5,162 bases of DNA from Blautia sp. BIOML-A1 (GTDB lineage Bacteria > Bacillota > Clostridia > Lachnospirales > Lachnospiraceae). The stretch is taken from the NCBI RefSeq assembly GCF_009883055.1, contig NZ_WWVR01000075.1:1-5162 (forward strand), written 5' to 3'. The notes below the pieces were generated by a model, which saw only the letters and a program-made list of their open reading frames with translations, did not search any database and was not told the origin of the DNA. The position numbers and the translations under genes are program-made. Below, one piece after another: positions 1 to 5,018 of the stretch; the stretch's first letter is position 1, and each line of letters opens with the position of its first letter.

Positions 1-7
1 AAATTCT

Positions 8-100
8 TTAGGTTACAATCGCTGATGGTGTAAACGAAAAAGCAGTTTTGACATTGCAGAGAACTGCCCCTTCGTTTACACCATTTGCGATTTGACCTAA
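8..100. repeat. long imperfect inverted repeat (potential ~93-nt hairpin)
   Basis: The left arm (8-38) and right arm (71-100) are near-perfect reverse complements. They share the outer hexamer TTAGGT/ACCTAA, the core AATCGC/GCGATT and a 14-base block ATGGTGTAAACGAA/TTCGTTTACACCAT, with one single-base bulge and a few mismatches. Inside the loop a second stem GCAGTT (42-47)/AACTGC (62-67) extends the structure. No convincing gene is seen in the unit. It ends at the point where the predicted left end of the adjacent insertion element begins. It could be a small palindromic non-autonomous element, part of the element's replication-origin end, or the edge of something lying outside the window; the sequence does not decide. 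Confidence 0.75.
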
Positions 101-109
101 TTGAACAAA
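99..109 (+). repeat. predicted left terminal inverted repeat of IS element A
   Basis: AATTGAACAAA here is the exact reverse complement of 2521-2531, and the two copies face inward around the recombinase/transposase pair. An 11-base match between two short end windows is unlikely by chance. Most IS91-family elements lack obvious terminal repeats, so this boundary is an inference. The repeat contains GAAC (GTTC on the transposase strand), one of the tetranucleotides known to flank the origin end of IS91-type elements. Confidence 0.5.
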
Positions 110-236
110 GTGAGCGTCCTGTTAGCTGTATACTATGGACTTTCAATTCTTTGTTCCCATTCATGAGTATATAGGATTTTCAGTATGAAAGCTACAATAA
201 TTCATGGACTCCCGGAAAATAGGCATGACAATAAAA
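110..236 (-). other. non-coding segment downstream of the transposase, presumed origin end of IS element A
   Basis: No coding frame is convincing here. In IS91-type elements the origin end (oriIS), where the transposase nicks, lies 3' of the transposase gene, which is where this segment sits. The octamer GAACAAAG at 103-110 has an inverted copy CTTTGTTC at 149-156, which may form a weak subterminal stem. The assignment rests on position alone. Confidence 0.35.
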
Positions 237-251
237 CCTCAGAAACTGAGG
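228..251 (-). terminator. probable Rho-independent terminator after the transposase
   Basis: Read on the minus strand, CCTCAG-TTT-CTGAGG (251-237) forms a 6-bp stem with a 3-nt loop and is followed at once by TTTTATTGT. It lies 26 bases past the transposase stop codon, the right place to end the recombinase-transposase transcript. The stem is short, so termination may be partial. A subterminal hairpin used in transposition is the alternative. Confidence 0.5.
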
Positions 252-268
252 CATTTGAAAGTATGGAA

Positions 269-284
269 GCTGCTCTTTAGCAGC
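269..284 (-). other. small stem-loop over the transposase stop codon
   Basis: GCTGCT (269-274) and AGCAGC (279-284) pair perfectly around a 4-nt loop, and the TAA stop of the transposase (279-277) lies at the stem/loop edge. It is followed within 20 bases by the terminator-like hairpin at 237-251. It may protect the transcript's 3' end or be incidental. Confidence 0.35.
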
Positions 285-1428
285 GTAGCGGTATTTTCAT
301 CTGCGGTTTTCCAAGATGTCCGCCACATGCTTTACACACACAGACTTTGATGCCGTAAAGATGTTCCAGTACTTCCGGCATTTCCATGTTACGAAGCTTT
401 GAAAGATATTTCTTGCATCCAAGGAGATTTCTGCAAAGAGTGAGCTTCTGATTCTTAGTACGGGAACACAGCAGCCCATAGTGCCTGATACGGACAAAAC
501 GCCTTGGTGGTACATGCATGAGGAACCGCCGGACAAACTCCACACCGGAAATGGTCAGTTCCTTCCACTGCCCCTCATTACGGTAATCCTTTACTGAGAA
601 TGTAACGGTATCATCATCCATGCGGATAATACGGTGATTGCTGACAGCAATACGGTGAGTATACTTGCCGAGGTAATCAATTACTGACCCGGCACCATTG
701 AAAGTTTTTTTACAATGAGGGACCCAGTCCGTACCATAACAGGAATCCAGGAGTTCCTTGAATTCATAATGGTTACGGAACTTTTCGGCAGTACCATGAA
801 AAACCAGCTGATCCTCTTCCCACAGTTTTTTCAGCTCCTCCAGATATTTTCCGCGGAACACTTTGGAAATGACTTGAATGGGAAGGAAGAAATTTTCTCC
901 TTTGTCCGTCCATTGATTGTCAGAGGTCAGACCGCCACCGAGCAGAATGGTATGAATGTGGGGATGAAAATTCATTTCAGAGCCCCAGGTATGTAAGATG
1001 CAGATGTATCCAACCTTTGCACCGAGATGTTCCCGGTCGGCAGCCAGTTCGCTGATGGTTGCAGAAGCTGCATGGTATAAGGTATCATAAAGAAGCTTCT
1101 GGTTGCTGTAAATGACCGGATTTAAAAGATCGGGAACAGTAAAAACCAGATGAAAATAGGGAGCATCAAGGACATCCTCCCTGCGTGCGTCCATCCACAT
1201 CTCTTTGGGAACGGCCTGACACATGGGACAGCAGCGGTTGCGGCAGGAATTGTAATGAATCTGTACGGAACCACAATCCTCACATATACATACATTTGCA
1301 CCATAGGCACCGGTTTTACAGTTCATGATGTTATGTGCAACCTTTGCCTGTACAGGGGAAGGTGAATACTGATCGAGGTATGCCGGATAAAAACGGTGAA
1401 AAATATCCTGTACTGTGGGTTTATCCAT
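277..1428 (-). CDS. IS91-family HUH/Y2 transposase
   Basis: Transposase expected to nick single-stranded ends and drive rolling-circle-like transposition of element A. The N-terminal region (residues ~30-70) is a zinc-binding domain with C49-x2-C52, H58, C62, C67 and C70. The catalytic domain follows: the hydrophobic strand YFHLVFTVPD (91-100), the HUH metal-binding motif HPHIH (155-159), and the paired nucleophilic tyrosines in YLGKY (Y252 and Y256), all intact. A further C-x2-C pair (C365, C368) lies near the C-terminus. At 383 residues the length fits the family. The same frame stays open upstream to 1614, but I place the start at 1428: the family N-terminus begins there, AAAAAGGA lies 11 bases upstream, and the ATG overlaps the last codons of the recombinase gene, suggesting translational coupling. 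Family assignment is strong; activity is inferred. Confidence 0.93.
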   Translation of the reverse strand: MDKPTVQDIFHRFYPAYLDQYSPSPVQAKVAHNIMNCKTGAYGANVCICEDCGSVQIHYNSCRNRCCPMCQAVPKEMWMDARREDVLDAPYFHLVFTVPDLLNPVIYSNQKLLYDTLYHAASATISELAADREHLGAKVGYICILHTWGSEMNFHPHIHTILLGGGLTSDNQWTDKGENFFLPIQVISKVFRGKYLEELKKLWEEDQLVFHGTAEKFRNHYEFKELLDSCYGTDWVPHCKKTFNGAGSVIDYLGKYTHRIAVSNHRIIRMDDDTVTFSVKDYRNEGQWKELTISGVEFVRRFLMHVPPRRFVRIRHYGLLCSRTKNQKLTLCRNLLGCKKYLSKLRNMEMPEVLEHLYGIKVCVCKACGGHLGKPQMKIPLRC

Positions 1429-2269
1429 TGACTGTACTATCCTTTTTGTCAAAAGGGCTACGGATGCCCATAAGGGATTTGTTGCTGACATGAAGATAAA
1501 CTTCTGTGGATTTCGGATCACGGTGTCCAAGCAATGCCTGAATATTCCGCTGTTCCACTCCCTGCTCCATAAGATGAGTGGCAAAGCTGTGACGGAGGCA
1601 GTGGGGTGTGACACCGGATAACCCGGCAGCCGCTGCAGAACGGCGGATCACCTGTTCCAGTGTACTTACGGTAAGATACTGTCCTGTAAACTGATTTGGA
1701 AACAGAATGCCTTTTGGCCTTCCTTTCCGAAACCAGTATTCCGTAAGAAGCGCAAGGTTTCTTTCAGACAGAATGGTATAACGATCCATCCGGTTCTTTG
1801 TATCCCTGATATGAATCTGCATGTTAGTGCGGGAAATATCATCATAGTGAAGATGGATCACTTCGGAGACCCGCATTCCAGAAGAATACATGGTGGCAAA
1901 CATGGCTTTATATTTCAGGTCATCCGTAGCATCAAGAAGCCGCTCTACTTCATCAACAGAAAGTACGGTAGGGAGCTTGTGCTCTATCATCATGCGAGGA
2001 ACGGTGATATCATCCCACAGAACATGAAGTACATTCCGATAGAAAAAACGGATGGCAGAATTATAAAGATTAAGCGTGGTTGCTTTCAGTCCATCGTCCT
2101 TCCGGGCAAGAAGAAAACCTCTGACATCCTGACAGGTAAGTTCTTCCGGGTTCTTTCCCATGTAGTTAAGGAAATAGGAAACATAGTTTTTGTAGCAATC
2201 GATAGAACGCTCTTTAAGGTTACGGATCTTTCCGGCCTCTTCAAGCTGTAATAAATATTTTTCGTACAT
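1421..2269 (-). CDS. tyrosine recombinase (phage-integrase/XerC-D type) of IS element A
   Basis: A 282-residue site-specific recombinase of the tyrosine class, which cuts and rejoins DNA through a covalent 3'-phosphotyrosine. Residues ~1-90 form the SAM-like, core-binding N-terminal domain. The catalytic domain carries the full signature: R133 in SSGMRVSEV, K158 in DTKNR, H223-x2-R226 in HCLRH, H249 in LLGHRD, and the nucleophile Y258 in STEVYLHV. The length is that of a compact Xer-like or integron-like enzyme. The start at 2269 has a strong GGAGGA site 6 bases upstream. The gene is first in a two-gene unit and its stop overlaps the transposase ATG by 8 bases. Integrase-like genes are known passengers of some IS91 elements; the job (resolving replication intermediates, choosing targets, or regulating) is not established from this sequence. 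Confidence 0.93.
   Translation of the reverse strand: MYEKYLLQLEEAGKIRNLKERSIDCYKNYVSYFLNYMGKNPEELTCQDVRGFLLARKDDGLKATTLNLYNSAIRFFYRNVLHVLWDDITVPRMMIEHKLPTVLSVDEVERLLDATDDLKYKAMFATMYSSGMRVSEVIHLHYDDISRTNMQIHIRDTKNRMDRYTILSERNLALLTEYWFRKGRPKGILFPNQFTGQYLTVSTLEQVIRRSAAAAGLSGVTPHCLRHSFATHLMEQGVEQRNIQALLGHRDPKSTEVYLHVSNKSLMGIRSPFDKKDSTVNG
1440..1447 (-). promoter_or_regulatory. ribosome binding site deciding the transposase start
   Basis: On the minus strand AAAAAGGA lies inside the 3' end of the recombinase gene, 11 bases before the ATG at 1428. Spacing is slightly long, which suits a start that is helped by ribosomes finishing the overlapping upstream gene. Confidence 0.5.
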
Positions 2270-2276
2270 AATAAAT

Positions 2277-2323
2277 CCTCCATGTAAAGTCAGTAATCTC
2301 AGGTATCACTGCTTATATGGAGG
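2277..2323 (-). promoter_or_regulatory. stem-loop masking the recombinase ribosome binding site
   Basis: The recombinase Shine-Dalgarno sequence on the minus strand lies in ATGGAGG (2283-2277). An exact complement CCTCCAT lies 33 bases upstream (2323-2317), and a partly paired inner region (CAGTGAT with ATTACTG) stabilises the fold. In a transcript that includes both arms the ribosome site would be buried. A -10-like hexamer overlaps the upstream arm, so a transcript started from it would lack that arm and be translatable. This is read from the sequence; no folding energy was computed. Confidence 0.5.
2312..2317 (-). promoter_or_regulatory. possible -10 element of the recombinase/transposase promoter
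   Basis: On the minus strand TATAAG (2317-2312) matches five of six positions of the sigma-A -10 consensus and sits about 43 bases before the recombinase ATG. The matching -35 (TTTATT at 2340-2335, 17-bp spacer) is poor, so the promoter would be weak, as expected for a transposition operon. Confidence 0.35.
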
Positions 2324-2334
2324 TGCATTGGAAT

Positions 2335-2359
2335 AATAAAACCGCTTGCTAATTAAGCG
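2335..2359 (-). terminator. terminator-like hairpin upstream of the recombinase gene
   Basis: On the minus strand CGCTT (2359-2355), a 7-nt loop and AAGCG (2347-2343) form a short stem followed by GTTTTATTATT. It lies 66 bases before the recombinase start, where it could stop transcription entering the element from the Ig-like gene. The stem is only 5 bp, so strength is doubtful. The 9-mer GGTTTTATT after this stem also follows the hairpin at 237-251 at the other end of the element. Confidence 0.4.
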
Positions 2360-2440
2360 ATAAGGTGTTAATCTTGTCATAGGCAGTGGTAATGTCGATC
2401 CTGTTTGATTGTTGGTTGTGGTGACTTAACAATACTACTA
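2360..2440. other. non-coding right end of IS element A, no gene seen
   Basis: This is the space between the Ig-like protein's stop codon and the hairpin ahead of the recombinase gene. No reading frame on either strand looks protein-like. The only structure noticed is a weak inverted repeat, ATTGTT (2408-2413) with AACAAT (2428-2433). By IS91 logic the termination end of the element lies in or just beyond this stretch. Confidence 0.4.
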
Positions 2441-4618
2441 TTAGGACTTGGTTTCCACTGCTTTTTGATTTAGAGAAAGAAAAACTGCGCCACAGCCTTG
2501 GCAGGCCATCGCGCAGCGATTTTGTTCAATTCCATTTTGTACCACTTCTACGTCTGCTTTTACAGCATATGTAGTTCCATTTTCTGCTTTCCAGGATGCG
2601 GTGATAACAGTCTTACCATATCCAACCGCTGTAATCTTTCCACCATCTACAGTTGCAACTTTATCATTGTCAGTTGCCCAGTTAAATACTGCATCTGAAA
2701 CTTTCTGATTATTGTAATAAGCAGTTGCAGTAAGAGACTGGCTGCTGCCCTTGGTCATTGTAAGAGAATCTTTATTTAAAGAAATTCTACCACCGGTAGA
2801 AGTCACTGTAACACCCTGAGTAGCTGTATCCTGATATCCGTTAATTGTAGCTTTTAATGTAACAGTTGCAGATCCCTCTTTTTTAGGACGAATCACACCA
2901 TCTGTACTGATAGATGCAATTGCTTTGTTATCAATTGACCATACAATATCTTCTTCTGGAATGGATGTTGTTACATCCGGGTTTTCTTTACTATAATCAA
3001 ACAGTTTATATTTGATCTTGTAGTCTTTGGCTTCGTCAGCTGACAGTGTTATGGTAGCTGGTTCATCAAACACAATACCATTGACTGTAATCCGAATAGG
3101 TTTGGATTCTGCTGTTTTCTCTTCTCCTGTAGTCTTATCCGTATAACTGTAGATAATTTTCATAGAAGTAGCACCAGGCTTCAAAGCTGTAACTTTTACT
3201 TTTCCCTTATCGGCTGTTGTAGCAGTGATCACAGATGAGTCATCTGCATATTCACTTGCAGAATCATCCATAAATTTATAGGTATAAGCCGGAGATGATA
3301 CTGCGCCATTTCCACCGTTAAAGGCCTGAGTAGTAATAAATGTATAGTCGCCCTTCTTCGGAATACTAACTGGATCCGGAGTCTGGACATAAATACCAGG
3401 TGCCGGCAAACTAACATCTCTTCTGAAAGTTTCCTGCAGTTTTGCTCTTTCATCAGGTGAAATCGCAGTAGTATTCAGTTCTTTACCTATCATTTCATGA
3501 AAATCAACATAATAATTATGATTGATTGTTCCCTGACCCTTACTTGGATAAGCTTTGTAACTCATTGTACATTCTTTCATGCCTGCTTTGATCTTGCCGC
3601 TCTCATCTCTTGTTGCAGCAAAATCGGTATAGGCATTGTCTTCTCCCCATGAGTCGCTTTCTGTTAATACTGAGTTATCAATGATATCCTGAGAGGTAGG
3701 AGAACCACTTAACACAAACTTGTCACCAAAATTCACTTTACCTACTGCTGGTGTAATATGAATTTTGTAAGTAACTACTAATTCGCATGCTTTATATTTT
3801 TTGCTTGAAGTATTACAGTTATATCCTGTCCATGTTCCAGTAAGTGTAACATCGCCTTCTTCAAAAGCACTAATAGTTACAACTGGATTTGTTTCTCCAA
3901 AGATAGAGGCATGATCACTACCTTCTGTAAGTGCCCATTTTATAGTTGAGTGTGGCCAATAACTTGGATTTCTGGAATAATCCTTCCACCATTGTGTAGT
4001 TGTTACATCGTCTGTAGCTGTCTTATAGTTAGTTGCTACCAGTGATTGAACTACAAACTGTCTTGTTTCATACGGAGCCATAGTTATTGTTGCATTGTTC
4101 ACCGGATAATTTGCCACAGCAAATCGATATTTTCCAGAATACTTTCCATCAGTTGTTCTGTATCTATGATACTCATAGACATCATTTCCGGCAACAGTAA
4201 AAGTTCCTACGTCACCTTCTCTTGGTTCATAAGCACCGATATCTGCGGTATCATCTCCAACTGCTTCTGCACCATCAGAAACAATTGCATCTTCTTCGCT
4301 TCCGTCAGAGAACAGAGGCGCCTCTGAACCTTCATCAGTATCCTGCTGATCGTCTGCGACTACCTCTGTGTCGAGGTCCTCATCACTGATCTCCGGAACA
4401 TCTGCTTCTGTTGATGTATCTTCTCCTTCATCAGCAGATTCCAGGTCGCTGTCTGCACTTGTGTCAACGTCTTCAGAAACTGCTGCTTCTTCAACAACCG
4501 CCGCATCCGGTTCACTGGTGAAGTCGTCCGCATATACGATGCAACCCTGAGCCATCATAGCTACCGTCAGCATCCATGCCAGTGCACGTTTCAGACCTGA
4601 GTGTGGTTTTTTACTCAT
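2441..4618 (-). CDS. secreted bacterial Ig-like (Big_2) domain protein, 3'-truncated with IS-derived tail
   Basis: Exported protein of 725 residues, probably a surface or adhesion-type protein; function not known. A signal peptide (K3-R11 charged, hydrophobic 12-29, likely cut after VYA30) is followed by a long low-complexity linker (~31-135) very rich in D, E, S, T and A. Residues ~140-510 contain beta-rich Ig-like material, including one unit at ~408-512. Two clearer Big_2-like repeats follow: ~514-606 (with ASISTDGVI) and ~610-693 (with ISLNKDSLTMTKG and VATVDGGKITAVGYG). The start at 4618 has GGAG five bases upstream. There is no LPXTG, SLH, dockerin or membrane segment. From residue ~697 the pattern stops, and the cysteine-bearing tail (C702, C706, C709) is encoded by the predicted end of the insertion element. 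The original gene was therefore probably longer and lost its anchoring end. Confidence 0.88.
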   Translation of the reverse strand: MSKKPHSGLKRALAWMLTVAMMAQGCIVYADDFTSEPDAAVVEEAAVSEDVDTSADSDLESADEGEDTSTEADVPEISDEDLDTEVVADDQQDTDEGSEAPLFSDGSEEDAIVSDGAEAVGDDTADIGAYEPREGDVGTFTVAGNDVYEYHRYRTTDGKYSGKYRFAVANYPVNNATITMAPYETRQFVVQSLVATNYKTATDDVTTTQWWKDYSRNPSYWPHSTIKWALTEGSDHASIFGETNPVVTISAFEEGDVTLTGTWTGYNCNTSSKKYKACELVVTYKIHITPAVGKVNFGDKFVLSGSPTSQDIIDNSVLTESDSWGEDNAYTDFAATRDESGKIKAGMKECTMSYKAYPSKGQGTINHNYYVDFHEMIGKELNTTAISPDERAKLQETFRRDVSLPAPGIYVQTPDPVSIPKKGDYTFITTQAFNGGNGAVSSPAYTYKFMDDSASEYADDSSVITATTADKGKVKVTALKPGATSMKIIYSYTDKTTGEEKTAESKPIRITVNGIVFDEPATITLSADEAKDYKIKYKLFDYSKENPDVTTSIPEEDIVWSIDNKAIASISTDGVIRPKKEGSATVTLKATINGYQDTATQGVTVTSTGGRISLNKDSLTMTKGSSQSLTATAYYNNQKVSDAVFNWATDNDKVATVDGGKITAVGYGKTVITASWKAENGTTYAVKADVEVVQNGIEQNRCAMACQGCGAVFLSLNQKAVETKS
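2473..2516 (-). terminator. terminator-like hairpin inside the 3' end of the Ig-like ORF
   Basis: On the minus strand CTGCGC (2516-2511) pairs with GCGCAG (2490-2485), with an inner GCCT/AGGC stem (2506-2503/2498-2495), and the structure is followed by TTTTTCTTTC. It has the form of an intrinsic terminator but sits 30 or more bases before the Ig-like protein's stop codon. It fits better as part of the insertion element's end than as native coding sequence. Confidence 0.5.
2521..2531 (-). repeat. predicted right terminal inverted repeat of IS element A
   Basis: TTTGTTCAATT is the exact reverse complement of 99-109. It falls at codons 696-700 of the Ig-like protein, directly after the last recognisable Ig-like domain, which supports it as the insertion junction. 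Confidence 0.5.
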
Positions 4619-4696
4619 ATTATCTCCTTCTTTCTTTTTTTATTTGGTTTACAGTTTCATCTGGCTTATTACTGTCTGTCACAGCACCAGGTATAT
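4619..4696 (-). promoter_or_regulatory. 5' leader of the Ig-like protein gene
   Basis: A 78-base gap lies between the stop of the upstream gene remnant and the Ig-like ATG. It ends in an A-rich run and a good AAGGAG ribosome site. I see no convincing -35/-10 pair; GTGACA resembles a -35 box but no good -10 lies at the right distance. The gene may have been transcribed from further upstream, as part of an operon now cut by element B. Confidence 0.35.
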
Positions 4697-4887
4697 TTAG
4701 CAATCATACTTTCTTTTCTTCAGTTCTTTAGACAGTTCAATGCGGTTTGTCTTAAAGTGGAAGAAAGGTCTTTCATCGATTGCCAATATTTCAACTGGAA
4801 ACATATATGGTTCCAGACAAGACTGTACATCGTCAATGATGTCATCTACTGAGTATCCATCCTCAAGTACAACATAGAGGTACGTAA
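4697..4887 (-). pseudogene. 5'-truncated remnant of an ANL-superfamily adenylating enzyme (C-terminal subdomain)
   Basis: The minus strand from about 4887 to the TAA at 4699-4697 reads as ~63 sense codons with natural protein composition and no start codon. The run YVVLEDGYSVDDIID, then CLEPYMFPVEILAIDERP, then KTNRIELSKELKKR matches the general shape of the C-terminal subdomain of acyl-CoA synthetases, DltA and related adenylating enzymes: a YVVL-E-G strand, a helix, a 'PYM-P' turn, a 'DE-P' strand and a basic helix. The usual glycine-lysine before the last helix is not clearly present, so it may be a divergent member. The frame loses protein character at a hairpin beginning at 4890, where the second insertion element appears to start. 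The N-terminal part of the gene is absent from the window. The family call is from pattern recognition only. Confidence 0.5.
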
Positions 4888-4906
4888 AAAAGTGTCTTCG
4901 ACACTT
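4886..4906 (-). terminator. hairpin with T-run at the edge of IS element B
   Basis: AAGTGTC (4890-4896) and GACACTT (4900-4906) form a perfect 7-bp stem around TTC. On the minus strand the stem runs into TTTTTT, giving an intrinsic-terminator shape for transcription coming out of element B toward the gene remnant. It lies where the remnant loses coding character, so it may mark the element's tip. Confidence 0.45.
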
Positions 4907-4911
4907 CAGCT

Positions 4912-4957
4912 CCCCTACCCCTCATTCATGAGGGGATAAGGGGTTTCTTTTTTATTT
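4912..4957 (+). terminator. strong terminator-like hairpin ahead of transposase B
   Basis: The inner stem CCCCTCAT (4918-4925)/ATGAGGGG (4928-4935) and outer stem CCCCT (4912-4916)/AGGGG (4939-4943) are followed by TTTCTTTTTTATTT on the plus strand. No plus-strand gene precedes it, so it probably shields the transposase from outside transcription, as leader terminators do in some other insertion sequences. Confidence 0.65.
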
Positions 4958-4963
4958 AAAATA

Positions 4964-5018
4964 CTTCATAATGGTTCTATGAATATACTACAAAAAATTT
5001 TCAAAGAACATTATGAAG
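4964..5018 (+). promoter_or_regulatory. stem-loop enclosing the start codon of transposase B
   Basis: CTTCATAATGGTTCT (4964-4978) pairs with AGAACATTATGAAG (5005-5018), 14 base pairs with one bulged base. The ATG at 4979 is the first codon of the loop. There is no good Shine-Dalgarno sequence in front of the ATG. The structure would hold the whole initiation region and the first 13 codons, which suggests translational restraint. No folding energy was computed. Confidence 0.5.

Larger units (their letters stand above)
99..2531 (-). mobile_element. IS91-family element A carrying tyrosine recombinase plus Y2 transposase
   Basis: A two-gene minus-strand unit: a tyrosine recombinase followed by an overlapping IS91-type HUH transposase, bounded by an 11-bp inverted repeat. 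Both genes are uninterrupted and keep all recognisable catalytic residues, so the element may be active. IS91-family elements transpose by a rolling-circle-like route, with an origin end downstream of the transposase (here the left, 99-276) and a termination end upstream (here the right, 2270-2531). Some members are known to carry an extra phage-integrase-like gene upstream of the transposase, as here. No target-site duplication was found, as expected for the family. The exact ends are inferred from the inverted repeat and from the place where the neighbouring Ig-like protein loses its domain pattern. Confidence 0.65.

Noticed and set aside
1..98. Continuation of the Ig-like gene on the far side of element A
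   Set aside because: Minus-strand frames here give no Ig-like pattern and one meets a stop after ~30 codons; the space is mostly palindrome. If the gene continues, it does so outside the window or was deleted.
8..100. CRISPR repeat or attachment site for the tyrosine recombinase
   Set aside because: There is only one inverted pair and no direct repeats with spacers, and the arms are too far apart (32 bases) for a usual recombinase core site.
1811..2251. Open plus-strand frame of 146 codons
   Set aside because: It lies entirely antisense to the recombinase gene, shows no recognisable domain, and the opposite strand has all catalytic motifs of a known family.
4541..4543. Lipobox-like AQGC with C26 in the Ig-like protein's signal peptide
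   Set aside because: The position before the glycine is Q and no L/V/I is at -3, so it does not fit the lipoprotein rule; a VYA cleavage after residue 30 fits better.
4046..4550. Plus-strand frames rich in S, I and C opposite the Ig-like gene
   Set aside because: They are low-complexity mirror images of the acidic linker and Ig-like codons.
4601..4852. Open plus-strand frame of 83 codons at the start of the Ig-like gene and its leader
   Set aside because: Its product is rich in F, L and Q with no pattern, and it is antisense to both the Ig-like start with its ribosome site and the adenylating-enzyme remnant, which reads as real protein.
4971..4982. Upstream ATG at 4971 as start of transposase B
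   Set aside because: It meets TGA after three codons.
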